From contig NZ_QWGL01000004.1 in the NCBI RefSeq assembly GCF_003435375.1, positions 62,001-126,000 on the forward strand: a stretch of DNA of 64,000 bases, written 5' to 3'. Below the pieces are notes generated by a model, which had not been told where the DNA came from, searched no databases, and saw nothing but the letters and a program-made list of their open reading frames with translations. The position numbers and the translations under genes are program-made. The DNA comes from Clostridium sp. AM34-11AC. Lineage in GTDB: Bacteria; Bacillota; Clostridia; Lachnospirales; Lachnospiraceae. Shown one piece after another: positions 1 through 8,663 of this stretch (position 1 is the first letter of the stretch; the number at the start of each line of letters is the position of its first letter).

Positions 1-734
1 GTCTCTTTTCCCTCATAAGCTGCGATTGCTGCTGTGATCACGGAAACGAGTTCTGTATCATCGGTAAGGTTCTCCTCCTCAGCCGGAGCTGCTGTCGGAG
101 CCGGTGCTGCTGCAGGGGCCGGAGCTGCCGGTGCTGCCACAGGTGCTGCCGCTGCCGCATTTTTCTTTGCTTTCATCTTCGCCTCAAATACGCTGATGTA
201 TTTGAACATGCTGATCAGCCAGCTGATGAAGATCAGGACTGCGAATACAACGCCCATACCCATTAAGGTATTCATTCCGGCTTTCGCCATCTTCTCGCCT
301 GTTGTGTAAACCGGGGAGAAGGAAATTGTCTCAACTTTGCTGAGATCTTCGTCCGCGATCAGAGTGAATTCCATCGCTCTCTTCTCGTAAACGGTGTTCA
401 TTCTTGCGATATAGCCGTCATCACCTTTTGTAACGACTGCTGTCTCGCTGGAAACGAACGCGCCAAGGTCATCCTTAATGGAATCCCAGGATTTTAACGC
501 ATTCTCCATAACAGTATCTTTGTTCTTTACGCTTGTTGCAAGGGCCTGTTCGATGGAAGCATCATCCATCTGGTTGAACAGATCCAGGTACTGCTGGGAG
601 CCGGACTGCATCGCCATTTCGATCTGCGGATCGATTGTTTCAGCGGTGTCAGCGGCTGCAGAGCATCCTGCAAGCGCGAAGAGACAAACTGCCATGCAGA
701 GTGCAAGCCAGATTCTTCTAATTCTCTGTTTCAT
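1..734 (-). CDS. OadG-family decarboxylase gamma subunit (3' end outside the window)
   Basis: Likely small membrane subunit of a Na+-translocating decarboxylase (oxaloacetate or methylmalonyl-CoA type), which anchors the soluble carboxyltransferase to the membrane pump. The 244 residues present start with a lipoprotein signal (lipobox LAGC, Cys24), followed by an extracytoplasmic region to about residue 150, one membrane helix near 155-178, and an Ala/Pro-rich linker at about 193-217. Ala/Pro linkers are common in this enzyme class. The sequence then enters a short conserved tail and runs off the window. It starts 17 bp after the carboxyltransferase stop, so the two form one operon; biotin-carrier and beta-subunit genes would be expected further left. 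The lipobox ahead of the OadG-type helix makes this a longer version than the classical gamma subunit of about 80 residues. The substrate cannot be told from this subunit. Confidence 0.8.
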   Translation of the reverse strand, partial: MKQRIRRIWLALCMAVCLFALAGCSAAADTAETIDPQIEMAMQSGSQQYLDLFNQMDDASIEQALATSVKNKDTVMENALKSWDSIKDDLGAFVSSETAVVTKGDDGYIARMNTVYEKRAMEFTLIADEDLSKVETISFSPVYTTGEKMAKAGMNTLMGMGVVFAVLIFISWLISMFKYISVFEAKMKAKKNAAAAAPVAAPAAPAPAAAPAPTAAPAEEENLTDDTELVSVITAAIAAYEGKE

Positions 735-751
735 ATTTCAGCCACCTCATA

Positions 752-2182
752 TTAGATCGTTCCGTGCTTTTTGGACGGACGATCCTCTCTTTTTGTGAAC
801 AGCATCTCAAATGCAGCAGCTACACGCTGTCTTGTCTCGGAAGCCTCGATGATATCGTCTACATATCCTCTCTTTGCTGCCGCAAGTGCACTTGCCTGCA
901 TCTCATTATACTGTGCTGCTTTTTCATTGATCAGGGCTGCCGCATTGTCAGCCTTTGTGATCTCGTCAGCATACATGATCTTCACAGCCGGTACTGCTTC
1001 CATGACACCGATCTTCGCGTTCTTCCATGCGTATACAATGTCAGAACCGATGGACTTGCTGTTCATGGTAAGACCTGCTGTTCCGTTTGCCTTGCCGACA
1101 ACGACAGTTACCTTCGGAACGTCAGCGTTTGCGAATGCGTAGGTCAGGCGTGCTGCCGCCTTCGCGATCTTCTTCTCGTTGCATTTGCAGTTCTTGTAAC
1201 CATCTACATTGACGAGTGTAAGTACCGGGATCTCGAAAGCGTTGCAGAAGTTTACAAATGCTGCTGCTTTCTCACATCCTGCTGCGGTAAGGGCTGCGTC
1301 ATAAGTAGCAGTCTTCTCGCCGTCTGTATAAACTTCGCTACGATTTGCAACACAGCCAACGGTAGCTCCGTTTAAGCGGATAAATGCCGTTACCATCTCC
1401 GGTGCGTAGTCCTTCTTCATTTCCATGTAGAAGCTGTCATCAGAGATCATGGACAGTGCGATGGATGTATCGCCTGCGCAGTTCTCGATATCTGTGCAGA
1501 TTCTGTTTAAGTCATCCTCACATTCGCTGTAAGACATGTCATCCTCGTTGTTAGCCGGAAGGATGGAAACAAGGTTTCTGATCTCTGTGAAAATTTCTTT
1601 CTCGGAGCCAGTCGCGCATACGTTTCCTGTCTCTTTTGCCTGATACTCAGCGCTGGAATTATCAGCATCGTTCTCAGCGATTACAAACGGAGCATTCACA
1701 AACATTTTTGCGTCCTGTTCCATAAATGTGAAATCAGCCATTTCAGATGCCACAGCCATTCCGCCGCCGCAGTTTCCAAACACAGCCTGGATCTGCGGGA
1801 TCACACCGGATGCCATTGCCTGGCAGACATAAAGTTTGCCGAAGCCGTCCAGGGCATCCATGCTTTCCTGGAGTCTAAATCCTGCACAGTCAACCAGACC
1901 AACAATGGGTGCGCCCATTTTCATAGCCATACTATAGAGCTTCTCGATCTTCTCTGCGTGCATTTCGCCGATGGATCCGCCCATTACGGACGCGTCCTGG
2001 CTGTACACATAGACGAGAGCGCCATTGATCGTACCATAACCGGTAACAACACCATCTGCAGGGGTTTCCTGAGACTGCATGTTGTAATCAGTGCTTCTGG
2101 CAGTAATATAAGCACCAACCTCAACAAAGCTGTTGTCATCAAGCAATTCATGAATTCTGTTGATTGCCGACGTTTTTGTCAT
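752..2182 (-). CDS. Biotin-dependent acyl-CoA carboxyltransferase / decarboxylase alpha subunit
   Basis: Carboxyltransferase of the crotonase-like MmdA/PccB family, which moves CO2 between an acyl-CoA and carrier-bound biotin in the cytoplasm. Gly-rich oxyanion-hole segments are visible: VMGGSIGEMHAEK in the N-terminal half and GKANGTAGL in the C-terminal half. The protein is 476 residues, somewhat shorter than usual MmdA/PccB (about 510). I place the start at the ATG at 2182 rather than the upstream in-frame ATG at 2197, because a GGAGG lies 7-8 nt before the downstream ATG and inside the longer reading. The next gene (17 bp on) is an OadG-type membrane subunit, which favours a Na+-pumping decarboxylase over a biosynthetic carboxylase. 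Methylmalonyl-CoA, glutaconyl-CoA and oxaloacetate systems cannot be separated from sequence reading alone. Confidence 0.82.
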   Translation of the reverse strand: MTKTSAINRIHELLDDNSFVEVGAYITARSTDYNMQSQETPADGVVTGYGTINGALVYVYSQDASVMGGSIGEMHAEKIEKLYSMAMKMGAPIVGLVDCAGFRLQESMDALDGFGKLYVCQAMASGVIPQIQAVFGNCGGGMAVASEMADFTFMEQDAKMFVNAPFVIAENDADNSSAEYQAKETGNVCATGSEKEIFTEIRNLVSILPANNEDDMSYSECEDDLNRICTDIENCAGDTSIALSMISDDSFYMEMKKDYAPEMVTAFIRLNGATVGCVANRSEVYTDGEKTATYDAALTAAGCEKAAAFVNFCNAFEIPVLTLVNVDGYKNCKCNEKKIAKAAARLTYAFANADVPKVTVVVGKANGTAGLTMNSKSIGSDIVYAWKNAKIGVMEAVPAVKIMYADEITKADNAAALINEKAAQYNEMQASALAAAKRGYVDDIIEASETRQRVAAAFEMLFTKREDRPSKKHGTI

Positions 2183-2238
2183 TTTGCTGTCCTCCATTAT
2201 TCCTTAAATTGACGAAAATCAAATTTCTGCCTAGTGTA

Positions 2239-2267
2239 ATAATAAACGGATTTGATGCAAAATTCAA
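2239..2267 (-). promoter_or_regulatory. Sigma-A promoter of the decarboxylase operon
   Basis: Read on the minus strand: TTGAAT, a 17-bp spacer, then TATTAT, ending about 57 bp before the preferred ATG. It is the only good promoter in the 175-bp gap before the carboxyltransferase gene. Confidence 0.6.
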
Positions 2268-2357
2268 GGAGTTTTTCCCCGCCTTAGCAACATTTTTATC
2301 CCTTTTCGTCAGAAAAATTTAAGAAACTTTTTTTCTAATGCCTGTCTCGTGATGCAG

Positions 2358-3260
2358 TTAATTTTTTAAACCTTCTGCTTCCAGATGACGTTTCATCTCA
2401 GTAAAGCCCCGCCCGCGGACTTCTCCGACCTGGTGAACCACCATGAATGCTTCCGGATCGATGTCCATCACGATGCGGTTTAATTTCTGAAGTTCCCTGC
2501 CGGAAACTACGGTGACGACGGCCATGGACGTCTTTCTTAAGTGCCCGCCCTCGATCTGGAATAATGTGGTTCCACGGTCAAGCTGTTCCTGCACTGCGAT
2601 ATTGATCTCCTCGTATTTCTCGCTGATGATCTTCGCCTGTACCTGCTTTTTGCCCATCATGAGCATCTTGTCCAAGATCACGGTGTAGACCATGACCATG
2701 ATAATCCCGTAGAGGATCTTTTCCCGGTCGCGGAACAAAAGCTGGGATAAGAGGATCGCCACATCGAAAACGTACATGGACACAGATACCGGGAACTTAA
2801 AGCGTTTCTGCAGGACAAGCGGAGGGATGTCCATGCCGCCGGTGGAGGCACCGGAGCGGATCACGAACCCCAGAGCGAATCCGATCATGATCCCAGCAAA
2901 GATGGCACAGAGCATGGGATCCGTTGTGAATACGAAGTCTCCCGCCAGGGCGGTCAGGCGGTCAAGGATGAACGGGTAATAAAATGTCGCAAGCAGGGTC
3001 GTCGCCGCAAATTTTTTCCCCAACTCCAGCCAGCCGAGACCGAACATGATAATATTGAAGACTGCCACGAAGCCAGAAAGAGGGATCCCGAAGAAATGCT
3101 GTGCCATAAGGCCAAGTCCTGTGGTTCCCGCGGCGATCATGTCCAACGGCAGAATGAAGAGGACGACTCCCGCAGCGTAGACCGTGAGACCGAACAGGAT
3201 AACCGCAGTCTGGATAACGACAGATGCCGCCTTGTTCTGTTTTGTTTCTGATGTTTCCAT
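2358..3260 (-). CDS. YitT family membrane protein (DUF161/DUF2179)
   Basis: Integral membrane protein of 300 residues. About six hydrophobic helices fill the N-terminal two thirds (for example VIQTAVILFGLTVYAAGVVL near the start, then segments carrying GFALGFVIRSGASTGGMD). A soluble C-terminal domain of about 80 residues follows, with the DUF2179 pattern around VTVVSGRELQKLNRIV and a C-terminal basic stretch. The combination is typical of the YitT family, which is widespread in Firmicutes and whose transported substrate or role is not established. It appears monocistronic: the fsa terminator lies upstream and a well-spaced GAGAAAGG sits before the ATG. Confidence 0.85.
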   Translation of the reverse strand: METSETKQNKAASVVIQTAVILFGLTVYAAGVVLFILPLDMIAAGTTGLGLMAQHFFGIPLSGFVAVFNIIMFGLGWLELGKKFAATTLLATFYYPFILDRLTALAGDFVFTTDPMLCAIFAGIMIGFALGFVIRSGASTGGMDIPPLVLQKRFKFPVSVSMYVFDVAILLSQLLFRDREKILYGIIMVMVYTVILDKMLMMGKKQVQAKIISEKYEEINIAVQEQLDRGTTLFQIEGGHLRKTSMAVVTVVSGRELQKLNRIVMDIDPEAFMVVHQVGEVRGRGFTEMKRHLEAEGLKN

Positions 3261-3410
3261 TTGTTTTGTTACCTTTCTCTTTGTATGCTGTTTATTGTTG
3301 TCTATTATTGTTTGTATTGTTTATGTATTTTGTATTATTTAATGTTTCCGCCTTCGCAATTTTTCGCGTTTTCTGTTCTTTCCACTACCTCTTTATCACA
3401 GAAAAGCGTA

Positions 3411-3437
3411 CAAAAAAAGGACGCCCGAAGGCGTCCT
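3411..3437 (-). terminator. Rho-independent terminator of fsa
   Basis: Perfect 8-bp stem AGGACGCC/GGCGTCCT closed by a TTCG tetraloop on the minus strand and followed by seven T. It lies 13 bp past the fsa stop. Confidence 0.9.
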
Positions 3438-3449
3438 CATGAATTTTCT

Positions 3450-4103
3450 TTATTTGCCGAAAACTGCTTCATAGTCTTTACGGAATTTCTCAATTCCCTG
3501 GTCAGTTAACGGGTGATGTGTCATCTGCTCGATTACTTTATACGGAACCGTCGCGATATCAGCGCCTGCAAGTGCACACTCTGTTACATGCATGGTGTGT
3601 CGTACGCTTGCCGCGATGATCTCTGTCTCGATATCATGGAGAGCGAAGATCTCTGCAACAGTGTCGATGAGATCGATACCCGGCTGGGAGATATCATCGA
3701 GACGTCCTACGAACGGGGACACATAAGCTGCGCCTGCTCTGGCTGCAAGAAGTGCCTGGTTGGCGGAGAAGATCAGGGTCACATTCACCTTGATGCCTTC
3801 GGAAGAAAGCACTTTTGTCGCCTTTAAGCCTTCCACCGTCATCGGGATCTTTACGACCATATTCGAATGGATCTTCGCGATCTCGCGGCCCTCCGCGATC
3901 ATTCCCTCCGCGTCAGTTGTTGTTGCCTTTACCTCACCGCTGATCGGTCCGTCTACGATAGAAGCGATCTCTTTTAAAGTCTCAACATAATCTTTTCCTT
4001 CTTTTGCGATCAGTGACGGATTTGTTGTAACTCCACAGATCACTCCCATGTCATTTGCTTTGCGGATCTCATCCACATTGGCTGTATCAATGAAAAACTT
4101 CAT
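3450..4103 (-). CDS. fsa: Small transaldolase / fructose-6-phosphate aldolase family protein
   Basis: Class I aldolase of the short transaldolase family (TalC/FSA), 217 residues, the usual length of this subfamily. It begins [13 protein letters not shown] and carries [13 protein letters not shown], where the family places substrate-binding residues. The Schiff-base lysine is expected in VVKIPMT, and the C-terminal [15 protein letters not shown] segment is typical. Members act either as transaldolase in the non-oxidative pentose phosphate pathway or as F6P aldolase; the sequence does not decide between them. An AGGAGGGGG lies just before the ATG. It is a single-gene unit with its own promoter (4179-4206) and terminator. 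Confidence 0.9.
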   Translation of the reverse strand: MKFFIDTANVDEIRKANDMGVICGVTTNPSLIAKEGKDYVETLKEIASIVDGPISGEVKATTTDAEGMIAEGREIAKIHSNMVVKIPMTVEGLKATKVLSSEGIKVNVTLIFSANQALLAARAGAAYVSPFVGRLDDISQPGIDLIDTVAEIFALHDIETEIIAASVRHTMHVTECALAGADIATVPYKVIEQMTHHPLTDQGIEKFRKDYEAVFGK

Positions 4104-4178
4104 TGGTTCCCCCTCCTGTTTTTTCTAATAATCGTAACTGCCCGGTATTTTCGCAGCTACAAACCGTCATATAAGTCC

Positions 4179-4206
4179 ATTTTAACATGAGGACATGTTT
4201 TGTCAA
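4179..4206 (-). promoter_or_regulatory. fsa promoter with a palindrome in the spacer
   Basis: Minus strand TTGACA, 16-bp spacer, TAAAAT. The spacer is nearly filled by the inverted repeat AACATG-tcct-CATGTT (4184-4199), a position where a bound repressor would block RNA polymerase. The operator role is inferred. Confidence 0.6.
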
Positions 4207-4321
4207 TGCATTTCGACGTTTTTCCCGGATTCTGTCCATTCCCGAATGCGTGTTCGTGAACAGATGCAGATCACAGCAGGTGAGCGCGTTTGGTGTGGAA
4301 ATCCACCAGGAGACATCCTTT

Positions 4322-5965
4322 TTATCCGGCATACGGGATAAATTCAAAACAATCCTCTTCATACACCCCGTCGATCTCGAATCCCCAGCCTTTATCCGAC
4401 TTTCCCACCGCCAGACGGCATCTGCGTCCATCGGAAAGCTCCATGTCCACAAAACTTTCCAGATCCGTTGCCCGGACATAATACTTTGTTCCGGCAGGAA
4501 GCTTTTCCTCTTTCCCGCTGCCATCCGCGTCGAAGACTGTCACCGGAAGCTCCCTCGTGGATACCAGCGCCGCCTCATCCTCCTTTGAATCGCAGACATT
4601 GACTTTTGTATACACATCATTCTCTGCCACCGGCATCCCGCTCTCACCCACATGGAATTTCCGGTAAGCGTCATATGTTCCCAGGGCATCCACTCTGCGG
4701 GTAAGGTAAAATCCATCCGAATCATTTAACAGGGCGCCATGAGGACTGTCATTCGATGTACCAACATGGCAGATCTCTTCTCCCTTCAGGTTAAAGACTT
4801 CCAGGGTCCTCCAGTCATTCTCACTCTGGATCTCCGTGTAGAGATATGGGTGCCCGTCATCTGTCATGACGATCCAGCCGTCCTGAGGCTGTCCATAGAG
4901 TTCCATCGTGAATTCTTCCTTCTTTCCGCCCTGTTCCCGCTCGATCGTGATATTTCTCGCGTCATACCCGTCTGCGGCATCATCAAAATGATAACTCACA
5001 GAAGTATCGTTTTCCTCGTGCTCATACGTCACAGTCTCCCATGGACTGATCTTTTCTGCCCAGCCTTCTGAAGCTTTCCCTATATAGTCTGTCTGGAACA
5101 TCGCTTCATTTCCGGCAAACGGAACCTCCACTTCAACAGCTCCTGCCGCATATGAGGCGATAACATACTGATCAAAATGAATGCACACACCTGTTTTTGT
5201 GATGCACCATCCCAGTGGCCCATATCCATCCGTCCCCGCAAACAGACTGTCCACAGTCATTTCATAATCTTCGAATAATTCCTTCTCCTCCTTCTGGTCA
5301 GAAAGCTCCTCCTCCACATATTTCCGGAATCCCGGAAGATCTTTTACTACATCGCAAAGTTCCAGCTCTTTTCCTGTCTGCGTATCGAAATTGTGGTATT
5401 CCGTCACAGAGCTTGGATGCGCGCCTCCCAGATCATAATATTTCAGCCAGTACATACTGACGACCGTATGGTCGAAGCGGACCGGATTAAATTCATAATT
5501 GCAGACATATGACTGCTTCCTGTCCGGGTAATTGTTCCGCATATCCTCAGCTTCTTTTTTATAGGAGGCATACTCCTCTTTATTCTGGCTGACCAGCTTT
5601 TTATTCAGGGAAGTGAGTGACTGCTTCAGTGCGTCATATCCGTCCCCCTGAACATAAACCTTGTCACAGCGTGATGTGATGATCGGAGTCTGGTCTGCGT
5701 CATCCCATTCCCCGTCATATTCCCCGTTTACCGCGATGGGGATTGGGGCGAGACGGTCCGCCCTGGCATCCACGTCCGTATTCCCGTTCTGATCTGTGCC
5801 CGACAAGTTCTCCGCCGTGCTTTCCGGCTCACTTTCCGCCTTGAGTCCTGTCTCGCTGCTCTCCTGTGTCGTCTCCGCTGCCGTATCCACCGTCACTGTA
5901 TCTTTTTTCTGGCAGCCAGTCATGAGACTCACCGCGATCAGAAGATATAATCCATATTTTCTCAT
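4322..5965 (-). CDS. Lipoprotein with DUF4163/DUF3298 (RsiV-like) domain
   Basis: Predicted exported lipoprotein of 547 residues: signal MRKYGLYLLIAVSLMTGC with the lipid cysteine at residue 18, then a low-complexity Thr/Glu/Ser region to about residue 70. Residues of roughly 85-290 match the DUF4163 plus DUF3298 arrangement known from RsiV and PdaC-type proteins; the segment YYDLGGAHPSS corresponds to the usual GGAH motif and is followed by FDTQTGKELELCDV. The C-terminal 250 residues are an extracytoplasmic extension I do not recognise. In RsiV this module binds lysozyme, but no sigma factor gene is next to it here and no deacetylase domain is evident, so function is open. A GAGGGGG precedes the ATG. 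Confidence 0.7.
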   Translation of the reverse strand: MRKYGLYLLIAVSLMTGCQKKDTVTVDTAAETTQESSETGLKAESEPESTAENLSGTDQNGNTDVDARADRLAPIPIAVNGEYDGEWDDADQTPIITSRCDKVYVQGDGYDALKQSLTSLNKKLVSQNKEEYASYKKEAEDMRNNYPDRKQSYVCNYEFNPVRFDHTVVSMYWLKYYDLGGAHPSSVTEYHNFDTQTGKELELCDVVKDLPGFRKYVEEELSDQKEEKELFEDYEMTVDSLFAGTDGYGPLGWCITKTGVCIHFDQYVIASYAAGAVEVEVPFAGNEAMFQTDYIGKASEGWAEKISPWETVTYEHEENDTSVSYHFDDAADGYDARNITIEREQGGKKEEFTMELYGQPQDGWIVMTDDGHPYLYTEIQSENDWRTLEVFNLKGEEICHVGTSNDSPHGALLNDSDGFYLTRRVDALGTYDAYRKFHVGESGMPVAENDVYTKVNVCDSKEDEAALVSTRELPVTVFDADGSGKEEKLPAGTKYYVRATDLESFVDMELSDGRRCRLAVGKSDKGWGFEIDGVYEEDCFEFIPYAG

Positions 5966-6217
5966 ACTTTCCCCCTCTTTATCAATTTTTATAACCTCTC
6001 GATTTTATTTGCGTCAGACATGCGGCATTCATGTTCTGTTTCCCTTTGCAGCTGAAATTCACCTGTATCAGGACTATTTCTTTTTACATCCTTATCTTAC
6101 CGCATACACTCAAAGGAATCCATTTCTTTTCCCTTACGAATTCTTAAAACAAAGCGGAAGAAAACAGAAAGTACAGCGGATCTCCTCTTTTCGCAAAAAA
6201 TCTCAGCATATTCAGGC
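5966..6217. other. Intergenic region without a recognised gene
   Basis: Stretch between the lipoprotein start and the oleate hydratase terminator. Near 5980-6015 there is a weak minus-strand promoter candidate (CTGACG, 18 bp, TATAAA) for the lipoprotein gene. Nothing else was recognised. Confidence 0.4.
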
Positions 6218-6254
6218 ATAAAAATACCGGAAACAGGCAGCTTCCCATTTCCGG
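6218..6254 (-). terminator. Rho-independent terminator of ohyA
   Basis: Stem CCGGAAA/TTTCCGG around a 14-nt loop, followed on the minus strand by TATTTTTA. It lies about 50 bp past the ohyA stop. Confidence 0.75.
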
Positions 6255-6302
6255 CATTTTCATTATATTCTCATATATCCATTTTATTCGCGCACCACGC
6301 CT

Positions 6303-8273
6303 CTACAACATCCAGTCCTTAAGGACATCGTGATCACGCAGAAGTTTTCCAACGATCGTCTTATCGATCTTTCGGAGCAGCGGCTTTTTCAACATTTCAA
6401 ACGGCATCGGAAGCTTCATCTCAAGCGGGGACTTTCCGTCCATGAGCTTCACCGTGCTGTCTAAGAGCTCTCTCACATCATAGACACTGCCCCATACCTC
6501 CGGCACACCGCGGTCCACTCCACAGAGTCCGTATACTGCCTCCATGGCGGTACGGACAGAATACTCTGTGGTAAAGATCGTATCTCTCGGAGTCTCCGCA
6601 AACTGTCCAAGGAAAGCGGCATTTACAGAACCGTCCGGAATTACATCCGGGCGGTCTCCGGCAGACCTCGGCATAAAGAATGCGGTGATATACGGCATCA
6701 TGGTCGGTGTGCAGTTGCACTCTTCTCCTGATAGTCTCTCGATATCCTCCACCGGGATTCCGAGATGATACAGCCACTCGGCGGTGATCTCCTTACCGGT
6801 ACACTCCTTCATGGGTTTCTTCACATAGTCGCCCGGGACATCGGTGAACAGGCTGTATACCCATACACACACCTCGTCCTTCTTCTGATTCTTGAACTGT
6901 CCCTGGCGGTTGATGGTCCAGCTCAAAAGCCACTTGGAATCGCGGCAGCTCACGATACCGCCGGTAACAACTTTGCCTGTCCTCGGGTCGCGCTTGCAGA
7001 TTTTCTTGATCTGGTCGATGATCTCTTCATTTGCGGTGGTGACCGTCGCAGACTCCCAGTTCGTCTTCTCGATATCGGAGCAGAATTTTTCCGGATGACC
7101 GAAGGACGGATCCTGTGCTGCAATTTTCTTCCAGAGGCTCCAGCAGCCGCTGCTTCTCACTTCCGCGTCACCCACCGGCGCATGGTTCTGGTCACCGTAG
7201 ATCGTCCCTTCTGTACAGCTTCCGTTTGTGATAAACACAAGGTCCTTTTCCGTCAGCGGGATCTCCGTGTCCCCGTTCTTCGTGCGGCACTCGATAGCGC
7301 GGGCCGTCTTCTTTCCGTCCGTGATCTCAAAGCGGACGTTTGTGACCTCTGTGCCGAACCGAAACTCCACGCCTGCCGCCTCCAGGTATTTCTGCATCGG
7401 CAGAATCAGGGATTCGTACTGGTTGTAGCGGGTGAATTTCAGAGCGGAGAAGTCCGGAAGGCCGCCGATATGGTGGATAAATCTCTGGAAGTACCGCTTC
7501 ATCTCCAGGGCGCTGTGCCAGTTTTCAAAGGCGAACATGGTTCTCCAGTAAAGCCAGAATTGGGAGCCGAATACCTCATCATCGAACACATCCTCGATGG
7601 TCTTGTCATAGAGATCCTCATCCTTCGTGAAGAAGAGCTTCATGATCTCCATACTGCCCTTCTGGCTCAGACCAAACTTTCCGTCCGTATGGGCATCCTC
7701 GCCGCGGCGCTCTGTGGCACGACAGAGAGAATAGTTCGGGTCATGCTTGTTTAACCAGTAATACTCATCGAGAACGGACGCGCCTGGAACCTCCAGGGAC
7801 GGGATGCTGTGGAACAGATCCCAGAGGCACTCGAAATGATCCTCCATTTCGCGGCCGCCGCGCATCACATATCCTCTTGTCGGATCATCGATTCCGTCGC
7901 AGGCACCTCCGGCGATATCCATGGCCTCTAAGATGTGGATGTTCTTTCCCGGCATCTGGGCATCGCGGACGAGAAAGCATGCCGCCGCCAGGGATGCGAG
8001 ACCGCTTCCCACAAGGTACGCGGACTTCTCCTCGATTCCCGCCGGCTTCTCCGGGCGGGCGAACGCTTCGTAGTTTCCGTTTGTGTAGTAGATTCCCTTG
8101 CTGTTCTTATCATGTTTTCCGAGTTCTGTGTTGCGGTAATCGGATCTGCTTCCATGGGAAGTCTTTTTCATCTTATCCATTTCCATGTTTCCGCGCTTCT
8201 TCGCCGCGAGTACCGCTGTGATTCCAGCTCCGGCCGCCAGAACTGCTCCGGCTTTCCATCCTTTTTTGCTCAT
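6303..8273 (-). CDS. ohyA: Oleate hydratase (MCRA family, FAD-dependent)
   Basis: Family enzymes add water to the cis-9 double bond of oleate (and often linoleate), giving 10-hydroxy fatty acids, a detoxification of host-derived unsaturated fatty acids. The protein is 656 residues. The FAD-binding beta-alpha-beta is at about residues 86-130 (VGSGLASLAAACFLV then LEAMDIAGGACDG), followed by the family segment RGGREMEDHFECLWDLF. Also visible are YNQYESLILP and the C-terminal FLGQFAETPRDTIFTTEYSV. Residues 8-24 form a hydrophobic Ala/Gly-rich segment (AGAVLAAGAGITAVLAA) behind MSKKGWK, so the enzyme may be membrane-tethered, which suits a membrane-partitioning substrate. AGGAAAGGAAA precedes the ATG; the promoter is at 8353-8381. 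Confidence 0.93.
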   Translation of the reverse strand: MSKKGWKAGAVLAAGAGITAVLAAKKRGNMEMDKMKKTSHGSRSDYRNTELGKHDKNSKGIYYTNGNYEAFARPEKPAGIEEKSAYLVGSGLASLAAACFLVRDAQMPGKNIHILEAMDIAGGACDGIDDPTRGYVMRGGREMEDHFECLWDLFHSIPSLEVPGASVLDEYYWLNKHDPNYSLCRATERRGEDAHTDGKFGLSQKGSMEIMKLFFTKDEDLYDKTIEDVFDDEVFGSQFWLYWRTMFAFENWHSALEMKRYFQRFIHHIGGLPDFSALKFTRYNQYESLILPMQKYLEAAGVEFRFGTEVTNVRFEITDGKKTARAIECRTKNGDTEIPLTEKDLVFITNGSCTEGTIYGDQNHAPVGDAEVRSSGCWSLWKKIAAQDPSFGHPEKFCSDIEKTNWESATVTTANEEIIDQIKKICKRDPRTGKVVTGGIVSCRDSKWLLSWTINRQGQFKNQKKDEVCVWVYSLFTDVPGDYVKKPMKECTGKEITAEWLYHLGIPVEDIERLSGEECNCTPTMMPYITAFFMPRSAGDRPDVIPDGSVNAAFLGQFAETPRDTIFTTEYSVRTAMEAVYGLCGVDRGVPEVWGSVYDVRELLDSTVKLMDGKSPLEMKLPMPFEMLKKPLLRKIDKTIVGKLLRDHDVLKDWML

Positions 8274-8352
8274 CGTTTCTGGTTTCCTTTCCTGTTTATT
8301 TCATTTCTACATTCCGTATCATGTAGTTTTCATAACTATATTGCTGCTTTTG

Positions 8353-8381
8353 ATAGTAATCCTTTCCACGGGCTTTGTCAA
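8353..8381 (-). promoter_or_regulatory. Sigma-A promoter of ohyA
   Basis: Minus strand TTGACA, 17-bp spacer, TACTAT, giving a leader of roughly 70 nt before the ohyA ATG. Confidence 0.75.
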
Positions 8382-8464
8382 GCTTTCCATTCAAATATTT
8401 TGAACGCAAAAGTTTTTTCTGCGCTTCCCGCCTTTTATCTTCTCCTTTTTTCTGATTTTCATTC

Positions 8465-8512
8465 AAAAAGTACCCCGCCCGCTGTCTCTATAGGGGCAGC
8501 GAACAGGGTACT
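8465..8512 (-). terminator. Terminator-like hairpin between divergent genes
   Basis: Outer stem AGTACCC/GGGTACT and inner stem CGCTG/CAGCG around a 12-nt loop, followed on the minus strand by a run of five T. It lies upstream of both divergent promoters, so it terminates no gene I can see; it may block antisense reading away from pfp. Confidence 0.45.
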
Positions 8513-8594
8513 AAAAAGGGGAGGATAAGTATTAATCTTTTTCTTTTGTACTGGTCATAGGATTGCCCGTTTTTCCGTTTTTATACATTCATCA

Positions 8595-8623
8595 TTGATT
8601 TTCCATACACATTTTTTTATAAT
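8595..8623 (+). promoter_or_regulatory. Sigma-A promoter of pfp
   Basis: TTGATT, 17-bp spacer, TATAAT, about 40 bp before the ATG at 8664. The TTG of the -35 box is also the first possible start codon of the open frame; a start there would place the promoter inside the gene, so the ATG at 8664 is the real start. Confidence 0.8.
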
Positions 8624-8663
8624 AAGCTTACGGAATACATTCAGATTGGAGAATACAGAAATC

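Noticed and set aside
6765..7754. Plus-strand open frame of 329 codons
   Set aside because: Fully antisense to oleate hydratase, which has clear motifs; no ribosome binding site and no recognisable protein.
8595..8663. Longer N-terminus for the phosphofructokinase from a TTG
   Set aside because: The TTG is the -35 box of the promoter, and the added 23 residues have no family support.
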